The notes below the pieces were generated by a model. That model did not search any database. It saw only the letters and a list, made by a program, of their open reading frames with translations, and had not been told where the DNA came from. Made by a program: the position numbers and the translations under genes. A stretch of DNA of 62,595 bases from Chromatiaceae bacterium (lineage in GTDB: Bacteria > Pseudomonadota > Gammaproteobacteria > Chromatiales > Chromatiaceae), in the NCBI GenBank assembly GCA_013426805.1, contig JACDZG010000011.1, forward strand, positions 28,942 through 91,536. Reading direction: 5' to 3'. Positions 45,894-54,784 of the stretch are shown piece by piece; within the stretch, counting starts at the first letter, position 1; each line of letters begins with the position of its first letter.

Positions 45894-45933
45894 TAGTATT
45901 TCTTTAGTATTTATTTAGTATTCTTCTAGTACC
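45894..45933 (+). repeat. AT-rich 11-bp tandem repeats (unwinding region)
   Basis: TAGTATTTCTT, TAGTATTTATT, TAGTATTCTTC and a partial TAGTACC follow each other without gaps. They lie about 65 bases after the iterons, as DNA-unwinding elements do in plasmid origins. Confidence 0.75.
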
Positions 45934-46255
45934 GCGGCAGTGGCCGCGAAATCTCTTTTTTTAATGAATCGGGGAACCCCCCAAGACAAAATCGGACGGC
46001 CGGTAGCCGACACCTCTTGAGTCACAGATTTTGAATTTTACTGACCTCGCATGCCCCCCATGACTCCAAGTGTCTCTGCAGCCCGATTCTCGGAAAATTG
46101 CGCGCAGCCTTCCGATCTGCCGGACGGATGCGGTTGAGCCAATGCTGAATCGCGATTCTGATACACCCGGTTGGTTGCCGCCGATCTCGACATAGCGGGC
46201 GTTGGTCAAAACAACGCCGATCGCCAGGTCGGTCTCGCACCAGCAAGGGCAACCG

Positions 46256-46510
46256 CTAGTCGCTATCCTGGCCCCACAGGTGGAGAGCGTTGCGCAACCC
46301 CACCCGCTCCAGCGTCCGGCGGGTGGCGCCATTGTTGCGCATCCGCTCGATCATGTGGTCAATGTGGCGTTCGGCATTGATCCAATCGTCGAGCGCACCG
46401 CTGCCGGGAAATCCGCGCTGCTCCGCCAGGTAGTAAGCGGCCACCGCGATCATCGCGTGGCGCTCCTCCGTACTCACGTCCAAGGGGCCATCGGCTCGGT
46501 CAGATTGCAT
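46256..46510 (-). CDS. DUF2934 protein
   Basis: 84 residues. The core ERHAMIAVAAYYLAEQRGFPGSGALDDWINAEREI-like stretch is the DUF2934 signature: a short helical domain of unknown role. It is followed by a tail with ERMRNNGATRRTLERVGLRNALHLWG. It is a lone small gene between the origin and the DUF2760-Hsp70 pair. Confidence 0.68.
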   Translation of the reverse strand: MQSDRADGPLDVSTEERHAMIAVAAYYLAEQRGFPGSGALDDWINAERHIDHMIERMRNNGATRRTLERVGLRNALHLWGQDSD

Positions 46511-46721
46511 CGATAGAGTCCTCTTTCAAAAAAAGGGCGCACGACGCGTGCCCTTGTGTAATTATCCAGGATCGACGGCCGGTCATTTTATCGATTGCGG
46601 AGCTGCCCGGCCCGCGGAATCCTCACACGGGAGTCGAGCCGAGCGGGCGGGCGCGGTACCATGGACAGCCTGCCGCGGCCGACTGGTGCCGCACCTTCCG
46701 GCATCCATGAGGACTCCCCCA

Positions 46722-47297
46722 ATGCCTGATCAAAAAATGACTTTTGTTGCACGGCTTATCGTCGCCGCCAAGTGGACCGGCCGGGTCATCCGGCGCATCG
46801 CCATTGCCCTCCTGGTCTTCGGTCGTGCACTGTGGGACGCGGAGTATGCCCGCGCATTCAACCGTGGGGCCAAGCTGCCGCGCCAGACGACGGTCCCGGC
46901 GGCGACCTTGGATCATGCACTCCCCGATGCGGCATTGCTGTTACTTGGATTGCTCCAGAAAGAGGGTCGCCTGATCGATTTTCTACAACAGAATGTCGGT
47001 GATTTTTCGGACCAACAAGTTGGTGCGGCGACCCGCGTCGTGCACCAGGGCTGCCGCAAGGTGCTCGATGAGTATATGACGATTGTCCCAGTGCGCGCCG
47101 AGGCCGAGGGTGCGCGGGTGCTGCTGGAGCCGGGCTTCGACCCGACCGCGGTGCGTCTGACCGGCCAGGTGGTTGGTGAGCCGCCCTTCCGCGGTACCTT
47201 GGTCCACCGCGGCTGGCGCATGGCCGAGCTACGTCTGCCCCAAGTGGCGAGCGGGCACGACCTGACCATCTTGGCAGCGGCGGAGGTTGAACTGTGA
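46722..47297 (+). CDS. DUF2760 protein
   Basis: 191 residues. A membrane-near or amphipathic stretch is followed by the DUF2760 core (LPDAALLLLGLLQKEGRLIDFLQQNVGDFSDQQVGAATRVVHQGCRKVL) and a C-terminal beta part. The ATG at 46722 is preferred because GAGG stands before it; starts further up lack support. It overlaps the following Hsp70-family gene by four bases. The pairing with Hsp70-like genes is conserved in proteobacteria; the function is unknown. Confidence 0.78.
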   Translation: MPDQKMTFVARLIVAAKWTGRVIRRIAIALLVFGRALWDAEYARAFNRGAKLPRQTTVPAATLDHALPDAALLLLGLLQKEGRLIDFLQQNVGDFSDQQVGAATRVVHQGCRKVLDEYMTIVPVRAEAEGARVLLEPGFDPTAVRLTGQVVGEPPFRGTLVHRGWRMAELRLPQVASGHDLTILAAAEVEL

Positions 47298-49138
47298 GTG
47301 CCGGCCGTTATTCCATTGGCATCGACCTGGGGACGACCCATTGTGCCCTGGCCTACATCGACTCGCAGGAGAGTCATGAGGACCATTTGGTCGAGGCCGT
47401 CTTACCTGTGCCTCAACTCACCGCCCCCGGCTCGGTGATGCCCAAGCCGCTGCTGCCTTCATTTCTTTATTTACCTCATCCGGACGAGTTCAGGCCGACC
47501 GATCTGATGCTACCCTGGACCAGCGATCCGAGCCGGATTGGCGGCGAACTGGCGCGTGCCCAGGGTGCCACGACGCCGATCAGGCTGGTCTCCAGCGCCA
47601 AGAGTTGGCTTTGCCATCCGGATCTGGATCGCCGCGCCGCGATCCTCCCTGACGGTGCTCCGGACGAGGTACCCAAGGTCTCACCCTTTCAGGCCAGTGT
47701 TCACTATCTGGTACACCTGCGTGAAGCCTGGAACCTCAACCACCCCCAGGATCCCCTGGGGGTCCAGGAAGTCACGGTCACGGTTCCCGCGTCTTTCGAC
47801 CCGGCGGCCCGTGAATTGACCGCCGAAGCGGCGCGGGCTGTCGGTATCGCCAATCTGGTCCTGCTGGAGGAGCCTCAGGCGGCGCTCTACAGTTGGGTCA
47901 ACGACAGCCACGGTGATTGGCGCGGCCAGGTCAGGGTTGGGGACATCATCCTGGTGGTCGATGTCGGTGGCGGTACCACCGACCTGTCGTTGATCGCGGT
48001 TACCGAGAATCAGGGGGCACTGGAGCTGACCCGCATTGCGGTCGGCGACCACATCTTGCTGGGCGGCGACAACATGGATCTGACGCTGGCCCACCTGGTG
48101 CGTACCAAACTTCAGGCAGAAGGGGTGGAATTGGACCGTTGGCAGTTCCAGGCCCTGACCCACGGGTGTCGTCAGGCCAAGGAAGCGTTGCTTGGCGATC
48201 CGGATCTTGGTGCCGTCCCGGTCGTGGTGCCAAGTCGTGGTGCGCGTCTGATCGGCGGTACCGTTCGCACCGAACTGACCCGTGACGACGTGGCCAGGAC
48301 CCTGGTCGAGGGTTTCTTTCCGGACGTGCCGGCAACCAGTCGACCAACAACGCGTGCGCGCAGTGCCCTGACCCAGGTCGGCCTGCCCTATGCCCAGGAT
48401 CCCGCGGTGACCCGTCACCTGGCCGCTTTCCTGGCCCGTCAGGCTGGCGCGACCCTGGATTTGGCCGGCTTTGCGGCGTCCGTCATCGGGGCTAGCTTCC
48501 TGCATCCGACGGCCATCCTGTTCAACGGCGGCGTCCTCAAGCCGAACCTGCTGCAGGATCGGGTCCTGAGAATCATCAACGCCTGGCTGGAGGCGGAAGG
48601 GGCCCCGCCGGCCCGTCTCTTGAGCGCGCGCGACCTCGACCTGGCGGTGGCCCGCGGTGCCGCTTTCTATGCCCACGCCCGCCACCACGGCGGGGTACGC
48701 ATCCGCGGCGGCACCTCGCATGCCTATTACGTCGGGGTCGAGGCGGCCGCACCGGCCATCCCCGGCCTGGAGCCCGAGATCCATGCCCTGTGCCTGGTCC
48801 CCTTCGGCCTGGAAGAAGGCTCGGCGTCGGTGAGCCCGCACCAGGAATTCGGTCTGGTGGTGGGCGAGCCGGTGCGGTTCCGATTCTTCGGTTCCAATGT
48901 GCGCCGCGACGATCAGGTCGGCGACCTGTTCCAGGATTGGCCGGTGGACGAATTGCTGGAAATGGAAGAGATCCAAACCGAACTGCCCGCCGAAGGCCGC
49001 AATGCCGGCGATGTGGTCCCGGTGCGGCTCCAGGCCGCGGTCAGTGAGGTCGGCACCCTGGAACTGACCGCAATTCCGACCGCCGGGGGTGAGGAGCGTT
49101 GGAAGGTCGCATTCAACACGCGCGGTAACGCGAGATGA
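47294..49138 (+). CDS. Hsp70-family protein of the DUF2760 cluster
   Basis: 614 residues with an actin-like ATPase fold: phosphate-1 loop IGIDLGTTHCALAY at the start, phosphate-2 VVDVGGGTTDLSL near residue 220 and GGDNMD near residue 257. It differs from DnaK in its C-terminal part and probably belongs to the specialised class found next to DUF2760. GTG 47294 overlaps the upstream stop. Comparable clusters usually have a second, longer Hsp70-like gene downstream; here an unrelated efflux gene follows. Confidence 0.82.
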   Translation: MSAGRYSIGIDLGTTHCALAYIDSQESHEDHLVEAVLPVPQLTAPGSVMPKPLLPSFLYLPHPDEFRPTDLMLPWTSDPSRIGGELARAQGATTPIRLVSSAKSWLCHPDLDRRAAILPDGAPDEVPKVSPFQASVHYLVHLREAWNLNHPQDPLGVQEVTVTVPASFDPAARELTAEAARAVGIANLVLLEEPQAALYSWVNDSHGDWRGQVRVGDIILVVDVGGGTTDLSLIAVTENQGALELTRIAVGDHILLGGDNMDLTLAHLVRTKLQAEGVELDRWQFQALTHGCRQAKEALLGDPDLGAVPVVVPSRGARLIGGTVRTELTRDDVARTLVEGFFPDVPATSRPTTRARSALTQVGLPYAQDPAVTRHLAAFLARQAGATLDLAGFAASVIGASFLHPTAILFNGGVLKPNLLQDRVLRIINAWLEAEGAPPARLLSARDLDLAVARGAAFYAHARHHGGVRIRGGTSHAYYVGVEAAAPAIPGLEPEIHALCLVPFGLEEGSASVSPHQEFGLVVGEPVRFRFFGSNVRRDDQVGDLFQDWPVDELLEMEEIQTELPAEGRNAGDVVPVRLQAAVSEVGTLELTAIPTAGGEERWKVAFNTRGNAR

Positions 49139-49197
49139 CGAATCCCGCCTGGGGGACGGTCTGCGGATCGTCTCCTTTATCGGTTCGGAGTCTGTTC

Positions 49198-50397
49198 ATG
49201 ATGTCCATGCGGCGCTCGCTGGCGCTCATTGCGGTTGTCTCACTGATGCTGGTTGGCTGCGATAAGCCGACCGGTTCGGCACCAGGACCCGGCGGCGGTC
49301 CAGGTGCGGCACCGCCTACGCCGGAGGTGTCGGTCCTGGTGGCCAAGGCCGAAACCGTACCGATCACCCGCGATCTGGTCGGTCGGCTGGCCGCGACCCG
49401 TACGGCTCAGGTGCGGGCGCGGGTCGCCGGCATCGTGCTCGAACGGGTCTATACGGAGGGGACGGACGTGCAGCGGGGTCAGGTCCTGTTCCGCATCGAT
49501 CCGGCTCGTCTGGAGGCCCGGTTGCGCGCCGAAGAGGCCGCGCTGGCCAGAGCCGAGGCGGATGCCGCCAATGCAGCGCTGACGGCCAAACGCTACATGG
49601 ACCTGCGGGAGCGCAAGACGCTCTCCCAGCAGGATCTCGACACCGCCCAGGCGGCTGAGCGCACCACCGCCGCGGCGGTCAAGCAGGCGCGGGCCAACGT
49701 GGAGATGGCTCGCCTGGACCTGGGTTATGCCACGGTCACCGCGCCCATCGCCGGCCGAGCCGGGCGCGCGCTGGTGACCGAGGGTGCGTTGGTGGGGGAG
49801 GGCGAGGTAACCCCCCTGACCATGGTGGAGCACATCGATCCGATCTATGTCAATTTCGGTCTGTCGATGCAGCAGGTCATCGCGTTGCAGCAGGCTGTTA
49901 CGCCCGCGGGCATGGCGGGTCCCCGGTCGGCGTCCAAGTTCCAGGTGCAGGTCCTGTCGCCGGACGGCACGCCTGCGGGTTCCCCCGGGTCACTCGATTT
50001 CTCCGATCTGGCGGTAGACCCGAACACTGGAGCGCTGTCCCTGCGGGCGACGCTTCCGAACCCGGACAAGGCGCTGTTGCCCGGAATGTTCGTTAACCTG
50101 CGCCTGACTGCCGGCGCCTTGGAGCACGCCTTCGTCCTGCCCCAGGCCGCCTTGGCGCGCGATCTGCGGGGAGCCTATGTCATGGTGGTCGATGCAGAAA
50201 GTACCGTGCAGCAGCGCCGGGTGGACACCCACGGTATGACCCGTACCGACTGGATACTGACCGGCGACTTGAAGGACGGCGATCAGGTGATCGTTGCCGG
50301 GCTGCAAAAGGTCAAGCCGAACGCGCTGGCCAAGGTGGCGCCGATGACTGGACCCGCGGTCGGGCCGGGCGCGCCGGCGGCCGGTCCCAAAGGGTAG
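49198..50397 (+). CDS. RND efflux periplasmic adaptor (AcrA-like)
   Basis: 399-residue membrane fusion protein. A signal with lipobox LVGC near residue 21 predicts a lipoprotein. Lipoyl halves (VRARVAGIVLERVYTEGTDVQRGQVLFRIDP and TVTAPIAGRAGRALVTEGALVG) surround a helical hairpin of about 70 residues. The ATG at 49198 is chosen for GGAG before it; the 49135 frame start overlaps Hsp70. It is followed after four bases by the pump gene. No outer-membrane channel gene is in the cluster, so a TolC-like protein from elsewhere is likely used. Confidence 0.92.
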   Translation: MMSMRRSLALIAVVSLMLVGCDKPTGSAPGPGGGPGAAPPTPEVSVLVAKAETVPITRDLVGRLAATRTAQVRARVAGIVLERVYTEGTDVQRGQVLFRIDPARLEARLRAEEAALARAEADAANAALTAKRYMDLRERKTLSQQDLDTAQAAERTTAAAVKQARANVEMARLDLGYATVTAPIAGRAGRALVTEGALVGEGEVTPLTMVEHIDPIYVNFGLSMQQVIALQQAVTPAGMAGPRSASKFQVQVLSPDGTPAGSPGSLDFSDLAVDPNTGALSLRATLPNPDKALLPGMFVNLRLTAGALEHAFVLPQAALARDLRGAYVMVVDAESTVQQRRVDTHGMTRTDWILTGDLKDGDQVIVAGLQKVKPNALAKVAPMTGPAVGPGAPAAGPKG

Positions 50398-50401
50398 CGC
50401 A

Positions 50402-53400
50402 GTGCCACGTTTCTTTATCGACCGTCCGATCTTCGCCTGGGTCATTGCGATCCTGATCACCCTGAGCGGCACCGTCGCCATCTTCAAGCTGCCGGTCTCG
50501 GCCTATCCGCCGATTGCGCCGCCCCAGATCAGTATTACCGCCAATTATCCGGGGGCGAGTGCGGAGGTCGTCGAGAAGACGGTCACCTCGGTCATCGAGC
50601 AGCAGTTGACCGGGGTGGATAACCTGCTCTATTTCGATTCGACCTCGCGTTCGGTGGGTGCGGCCACGATCACGCTCACCTTTCAGACTGGTACCGACCC
50701 CGATATTGCCCAAGTCCAGGTGCAGAATCGTCTCAGCGTGGCCGAGCCGCGTCTGCCGCGGGACGTGGTGCAGAACGGCATCGTGGTGGCCAAATCCAAT
50801 GCTGATTTCTTGATGGTGGTGGCGCTCAAGTCCAGCGACCCCGCGATCGACAGCAATGCGCTCGACAACCTGATCTCCGCTCAGGTTCTGGACCCGATTC
50901 GCCGTCTGCCCGGGGTCGGCGGGGCCACGCAGTTCGGCGCCGGCTATGCCATGCGCATCTGGTTGGACCCCGATCGGCTGCGCGGCCATGGTCTGAGTGC
51001 CGCGGCGGTGCTGGACGCGGTACGCGCCCAGAACATCCAGGTCGCCGCCGGTGCCATCGGGGCCGAGCCGGCGCTGCCGGGGCAGGGCTTCACGGCCTCG
51101 GTGAGCGCCTCCAGCCGCTTCACCAGCGCCGAGGAGTTTGGCGACATCATCCTGCGCGCCGACGCCGACGGCAGTAACCTGCGTCTTGCCGAGGTCGCGC
51201 GCATTGCGCTGGGTGCCGAGTCCTTTGGCCGTCGGGTGCGCCTGGGTGAGGACGCGGTAGCGGGCTTCGCCATCCAACTCGCCCCGGAAGCCAATGCACT
51301 GGATGTCGCCGCGGCCATCCGGGTCAAGATGGACGAACTGATCGGCTATCTGCCGGCTGGAGTCAGTTGGATCACGCCTTATGACAGTACCCAGTTCGTG
51401 CGGATCTCGATCCAGGAAGTGGTCAAGACCCTGTTGGAGGCGGTGGTCCTGGTCTTTCTGGTCATCCTGCTGTTCCTGCAGAACCTGCGCGCCACGCTGA
51501 TCCCGACCCTGGTCGTGCCGGTCGCCATCACCGGGGCCTTCGCCGGGATGTACCTGGCCGGCTTCTCGATCAACGTGCTGAGCCTGTTTGGTCTGGTGCT
51601 GGCGATCGGTCTGGTGGTGGATGACGCCATCGTGGTGGTGGAGAACGTCGAACGGCTGATGAGCGAGGAGGGGCTTTCACCCAAGGAGGCGGCACGTAAG
51701 GCCATGGATCAGATCACCGGGGCGGTCATCGCCATGACCCTGGTGCTGGCGGCGGTCTTCATTCCCATGGCGCTGGTGGGCGGCAGCGTGGGGGTCATCT
51801 ACCGTCAGTTCGCACTCACCATTGCCATCTCCATGGGCATCTCGGCGCTCATGGCCCTGAGCTTCACCCCCGCCCTGTGTGCCACCCTGCTGCGGCCGGT
51901 GCATACCCCGAACTGGTTCCTGCGCGGCTTCAACCGCGGCTATGGCTGGGTGGCGGGCGCCTATCTGCGGCGGGTCGGCCAAGCCATCCGTCACACTCCG
52001 CGCTGGATCGTCGTCTTCATCGCGCTGGTGGTTCTCGCCGGGTATCTCTACGCGCGGCTACCGACCAGCTTCCTGCCGGAAGAGGACCAGGGCTATGCCT
52101 TCGCCATCATCCAGTTGCCGCCGGGGGCCACGATGCAGCGCACCGGCGCGGTGCTCACCGGGATGGAGTCGATTCTCAAGCGGAACCCGGCGGTGGATCG
52201 GGTGCTCATGGTGGCCGGATTCAGCTTCGTCGGGCAGGGCGAGAACGTCGGCCTGGGCTTCATCCGACTCAAGGATTGGAGTCTGCGCACACGGCCGTCC
52301 GAACAGATCAAAGCCTTCATTCCGGCCGCCAATGCGGCCTTGCAGGCGGTCAAAGAGGCACGTATTTTCGTCGTCAATATGCCAACCGTGCGCGGACTCG
52401 GACGCTTCGGCGGCTTCGACTTTCGTCTGGAGGATCGCGCCGGTCTGGGCCATGCGCAGTTGATGCAGGCGCGCAATGTCTTGCTTGGGGCCGCCGCCAA
52501 AGACCCGGTGCTCACTGGCGTGCGTCCCAATCAACTGGAAGACGGTCCGCAGGTGCAGTTCACCGTGGACCGGATTCAGGCGCAGGCCATGGGGTTGCCC
52601 CTGGCGGACATCTATGGTGCGATCCAGCTCATGCTGGCGCCGGTCTACGCCAATGATTTCAACTACCAGGGGCGGGTGCTCAAGGTCCTGCTCCAAGCCG
52701 ATGCCGCTTTTCGCGGTCGCCCGGAGGATCTGGGCCGCTACTACATTCCCAGCACGCGGGGAGGGGCCGACGCCATGGTGCCCTTGACCAGCGTCGTCAC
52801 TGCCGGCTGGACCACGGCCCCGCCGGCGATCGACCACTACAACGGCTTTGAGGCGATCCAGATCAACGGCAGTCCAGCACCCGGTCACTCATCCGGTCAG
52901 GCGATGATGGCTATGCAGGGGATCGTCCAACGCGACTTGCCCCAGGGCATCGGTTATGAGTGGTCCGGCTCATCCTTGCAGGAGCTGATCTCCGGTCAGC
53001 AGGCACCGATCCTCTTTGCACTGTCGTTGCTGGTGGTGTTCCTGGCCCTGGCCGCGCTCTACGAGAGCTGGTCGGTGCCGGCGGCGGTGATGCTGGTGGT
53101 GCCTCTGGGTGTCTTGGGAGCCCTGAGTTTCACCTGGTTGCGAGGCTTGGAGAACGACGTTTATTTCAAAGTCGGGCTCATCGCCGTCATCGGTCTCTCG
53201 GCCAAGAACGCCATTCTCATCATCGAGTTTGCCAACACCGCGCGCCAGGCGGGCAAGAGCGTTCTGGAGGCAACGCTGGAGGCGTGCCGACTGCGTCTGC
53301 GGCCCATCCTCATGACCTCCATCGCCTTCATTCTGGGTGTCACCCCGCTCGTCATCTCCAGCGGTGCCGGCGCCAACAGCCGCCATGCCATCGGTACCGG

Positions 53401-53536
53401 CGTCATGGGGGGGATGGTCGGCGCTACCGTGCTGGGGGTCCTGTTCGTGCCGATCTTCTACGTGGTCGTGCGGCGGCTGTTGGGGGATCGGCTGGAAGGG
53501 CCAACAGCGCGGGCGACAGCAAGTGATCGTCGGTGA
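50402..53536 (+). CDS. RND multidrug efflux transporter (AcrB/HAE1)
   Basis: 1044 residues with twelve helices and two large periplasmic loops. The start PRFFIDRPIFAWVIAI and the proton-relay pair Asp-Asp in LAIGLVVDDAIVVVENVERLM are characteristic of the hydrophobe/amphiphile class. GTG 50402 is the start. It forms a tripartite pump with the adaptor encoded upstream. Substrates cannot be told from the sequence. Confidence 0.94.
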   Translation: MPRFFIDRPIFAWVIAILITLSGTVAIFKLPVSAYPPIAPPQISITANYPGASAEVVEKTVTSVIEQQLTGVDNLLYFDSTSRSVGAATITLTFQTGTDPDIAQVQVQNRLSVAEPRLPRDVVQNGIVVAKSNADFLMVVALKSSDPAIDSNALDNLISAQVLDPIRRLPGVGGATQFGAGYAMRIWLDPDRLRGHGLSAAAVLDAVRAQNIQVAAGAIGAEPALPGQGFTASVSASSRFTSAEEFGDIILRADADGSNLRLAEVARIALGAESFGRRVRLGEDAVAGFAIQLAPEANALDVAAAIRVKMDELIGYLPAGVSWITPYDSTQFVRISIQEVVKTLLEAVVLVFLVILLFLQNLRATLIPTLVVPVAITGAFAGMYLAGFSINVLSLFGLVLAIGLVVDDAIVVVENVERLMSEEGLSPKEAARKAMDQITGAVIAMTLVLAAVFIPMALVGGSVGVIYRQFALTIAISMGISALMALSFTPALCATLLRPVHTPNWFLRGFNRGYGWVAGAYLRRVGQAIRHTPRWIVVFIALVVLAGYLYARLPTSFLPEEDQGYAFAIIQLPPGATMQRTGAVLTGMESILKRNPAVDRVLMVAGFSFVGQGENVGLGFIRLKDWSLRTRPSEQIKAFIPAANAALQAVKEARIFVVNMPTVRGLGRFGGFDFRLEDRAGLGHAQLMQARNVLLGAAAKDPVLTGVRPNQLEDGPQVQFTVDRIQAQAMGLPLADIYGAIQLMLAPVYANDFNYQGRVLKVLLQADAAFRGRPEDLGRYYIPSTRGGADAMVPLTSVVTAGWTTAPPAIDHYNGFEAIQINGSPAPGHSSGQAMMAMQGIVQRDLPQGIGYEWSGSSLQELISGQQAPILFALSLLVVFLALAALYESWSVPAAVMLVVPLGVLGALSFTWLRGLENDVYFKVGLIAVIGLSAKNAILIIEFANTARQAGKSVLEATLEACRLRLRPILMTSIAFILGVTPLVISSGAGANSRHAIGTGVMGGMVGATVLGVLFVPIFYVVVRRLLGDRLEGPTARATASDRR

Positions 53537-53644
53537 CGCGCTCGAGCGGAAGACCAGACGCGGTTGATAAGCGGTGGGAAAACCTGAGATTGCCTAAACT
53601 GAGAAAGACTGTCCTGTATTCCAGACCAAGAGGGGGAGACCAGC

Positions 53645-54607
53645 ATGTCGAACCGGCGGACCGTGGGGATCATTGGCACCGGGCAGGTCGGGATGGCGGC
53701 CGCCTATGCCCTGTTTCAGCAGCGCATTGCCGACGAATTGGTCCTGGTGGATCTGGACCGGCGGCGCGCGGAAGGGGAGGCCATGGACCTGATGCATGCG
53801 CAGGGTTATGTCGGGCGCCAGCGGGTACGGGCCGGGGATTACGCGGATCTGGCGCAGGCGCAGATCATCGTCATCACGGCCGGCGTGGGTCAGAAGCCCG
53901 GCGAAGACCGCCTCTCACTGCTGAACCGCAACGCCGTTGTTTTTCGCGCCATCGCGGAGCAACTGGACCGGCATGCACCGGATGCCATCTTGCTGATCGC
54001 GAGCAACCCAGTGGACGTGCTGACCTTTACGATGCAGCACCTGAGTACCCGGCCGGACCAGCGGGTCATCGGGACCGGCACCATGCTCGATACCACCCGG
54101 ACCCGCTCACTGCTCGCCGAGTATTACAACGTGGATCCGCGTTCGGTCCATGCCGTCATCCTGGGTGAACACGGCGACTCTGAGGTTGCGGCCTGGAGCC
54201 AGGCGAACATCGGCGGCACCCCCATCGTCGGTCACCGGATCTGCGGCAAGCCCTACGACCCGGCGGTGCTGGATCATATCCTTACCCAGGTGAAGCGCGC
54301 CGCCTACGCGATCATCGAGCGTAAGGGCTACACCAACTGGGCCATCGGGCTCGTCATTGCCCATCTGGTGCGCACCATCCAGTCGGACCAGGGCAGTGTC
54401 CTGCCGGTGAGCGTGCGGCTGCACGGCGAGTACGGGATTCAGGACGTGTGCCTCAGCATTCCAGTTGCGATCGGCGGCGGCGGGGCCGGGGAGCGTCTGC
54501 CGATCCCGTTGAACGAGTCGGAACTTGCGGACCTTCACGCCTCCGCGGCGACCCTCAAGCACAGCCTTGCAGAAATTGGGCTTGGGGCCGGGCCGCTGTC
54601 CGGATAA
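53645..54607 (+). CDS. ldh: L-lactate dehydrogenase
   Basis: 320-residue NAD-dependent 2-hydroxyacid dehydrogenase. Cofactor motif GIIGTGQVGMAAA is at the start and the catalytic His is in LGEHGDSEVAAWS. The specificity loop reads GVGQKPGEDRL; Gln at that place marks lactate, Arg would mark malate dehydrogenase. A GGGGGAG ribosome site precedes the ATG. A TakP-like uptake system for 2-oxo acids close by suggests a lactate/pyruvate theme. Confidence 0.9.
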   Translation: MSNRRTVGIIGTGQVGMAAAYALFQQRIADELVLVDLDRRRAEGEAMDLMHAQGYVGRQRVRAGDYADLAQAQIIVITAGVGQKPGEDRLSLLNRNAVVFRAIAEQLDRHAPDAILLIASNPVDVLTFTMQHLSTRPDQRVIGTGTMLDTTRTRSLLAEYYNVDPRSVHAVILGEHGDSEVAAWSQANIGGTPIVGHRICGKPYDPAVLDHILTQVKRAAYAIIERKGYTNWAIGLVIAHLVRTIQSDQGSVLPVSVRLHGEYGIQDVCLSIPVAIGGGGAGERLPIPLNESELADLHASAATLKHSLAEIGLGAGPLSG

Positions 54608-54784
54608 TCGTAGTGGGTATGACCCCCGGCCGAGGCCGCGAAAGATCGCGTTACCCTCCCGACTGGCCGCGTCGCAGTAGTGGCTCGATCAAGTCCAGCG
54701 GCAGCGGGAAGATGGTGCGGGCTATTTCGCTTTCAACAGTGAAAACTCCGCGCTGAAGCTGGCGTCCTCCCCATCCTGCGGAGT

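Larger units (their letters stand above)
44952..45933 (+). other. Iteron-type replication origin (oriV)
   Basis: Non-coding region behind the initiator with all parts of an iteron origin: eleven same-orientation copies of a 19-base repeat, one perfect DnaA box and an AT-rich tandem-repeat tract. Outlying repeat copies begin at 44952, 44996, 45218, 45289, 45367 and 45667; five more form a tight array. It indicates that this segment replicates, or once replicated, as a plasmid or chromid. Nothing else coding is seen in 44920-46255. Confidence 0.85.

Noticed and set aside
44952-45933. Repeats considered as a CRISPR array
   Set aside because: Units are 19 bases with 3-base gaps at 22-bp phase, non-palindromic and without spacers or cas genes; they fit iterons.
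45961-46332. Minus-strand frame that looked like a transposase remnant (NARYVEIGGNQPG segment)
   Set aside because: The resemblance is too short to name a family and the frame overlaps DUF2934; kept as non-coding.
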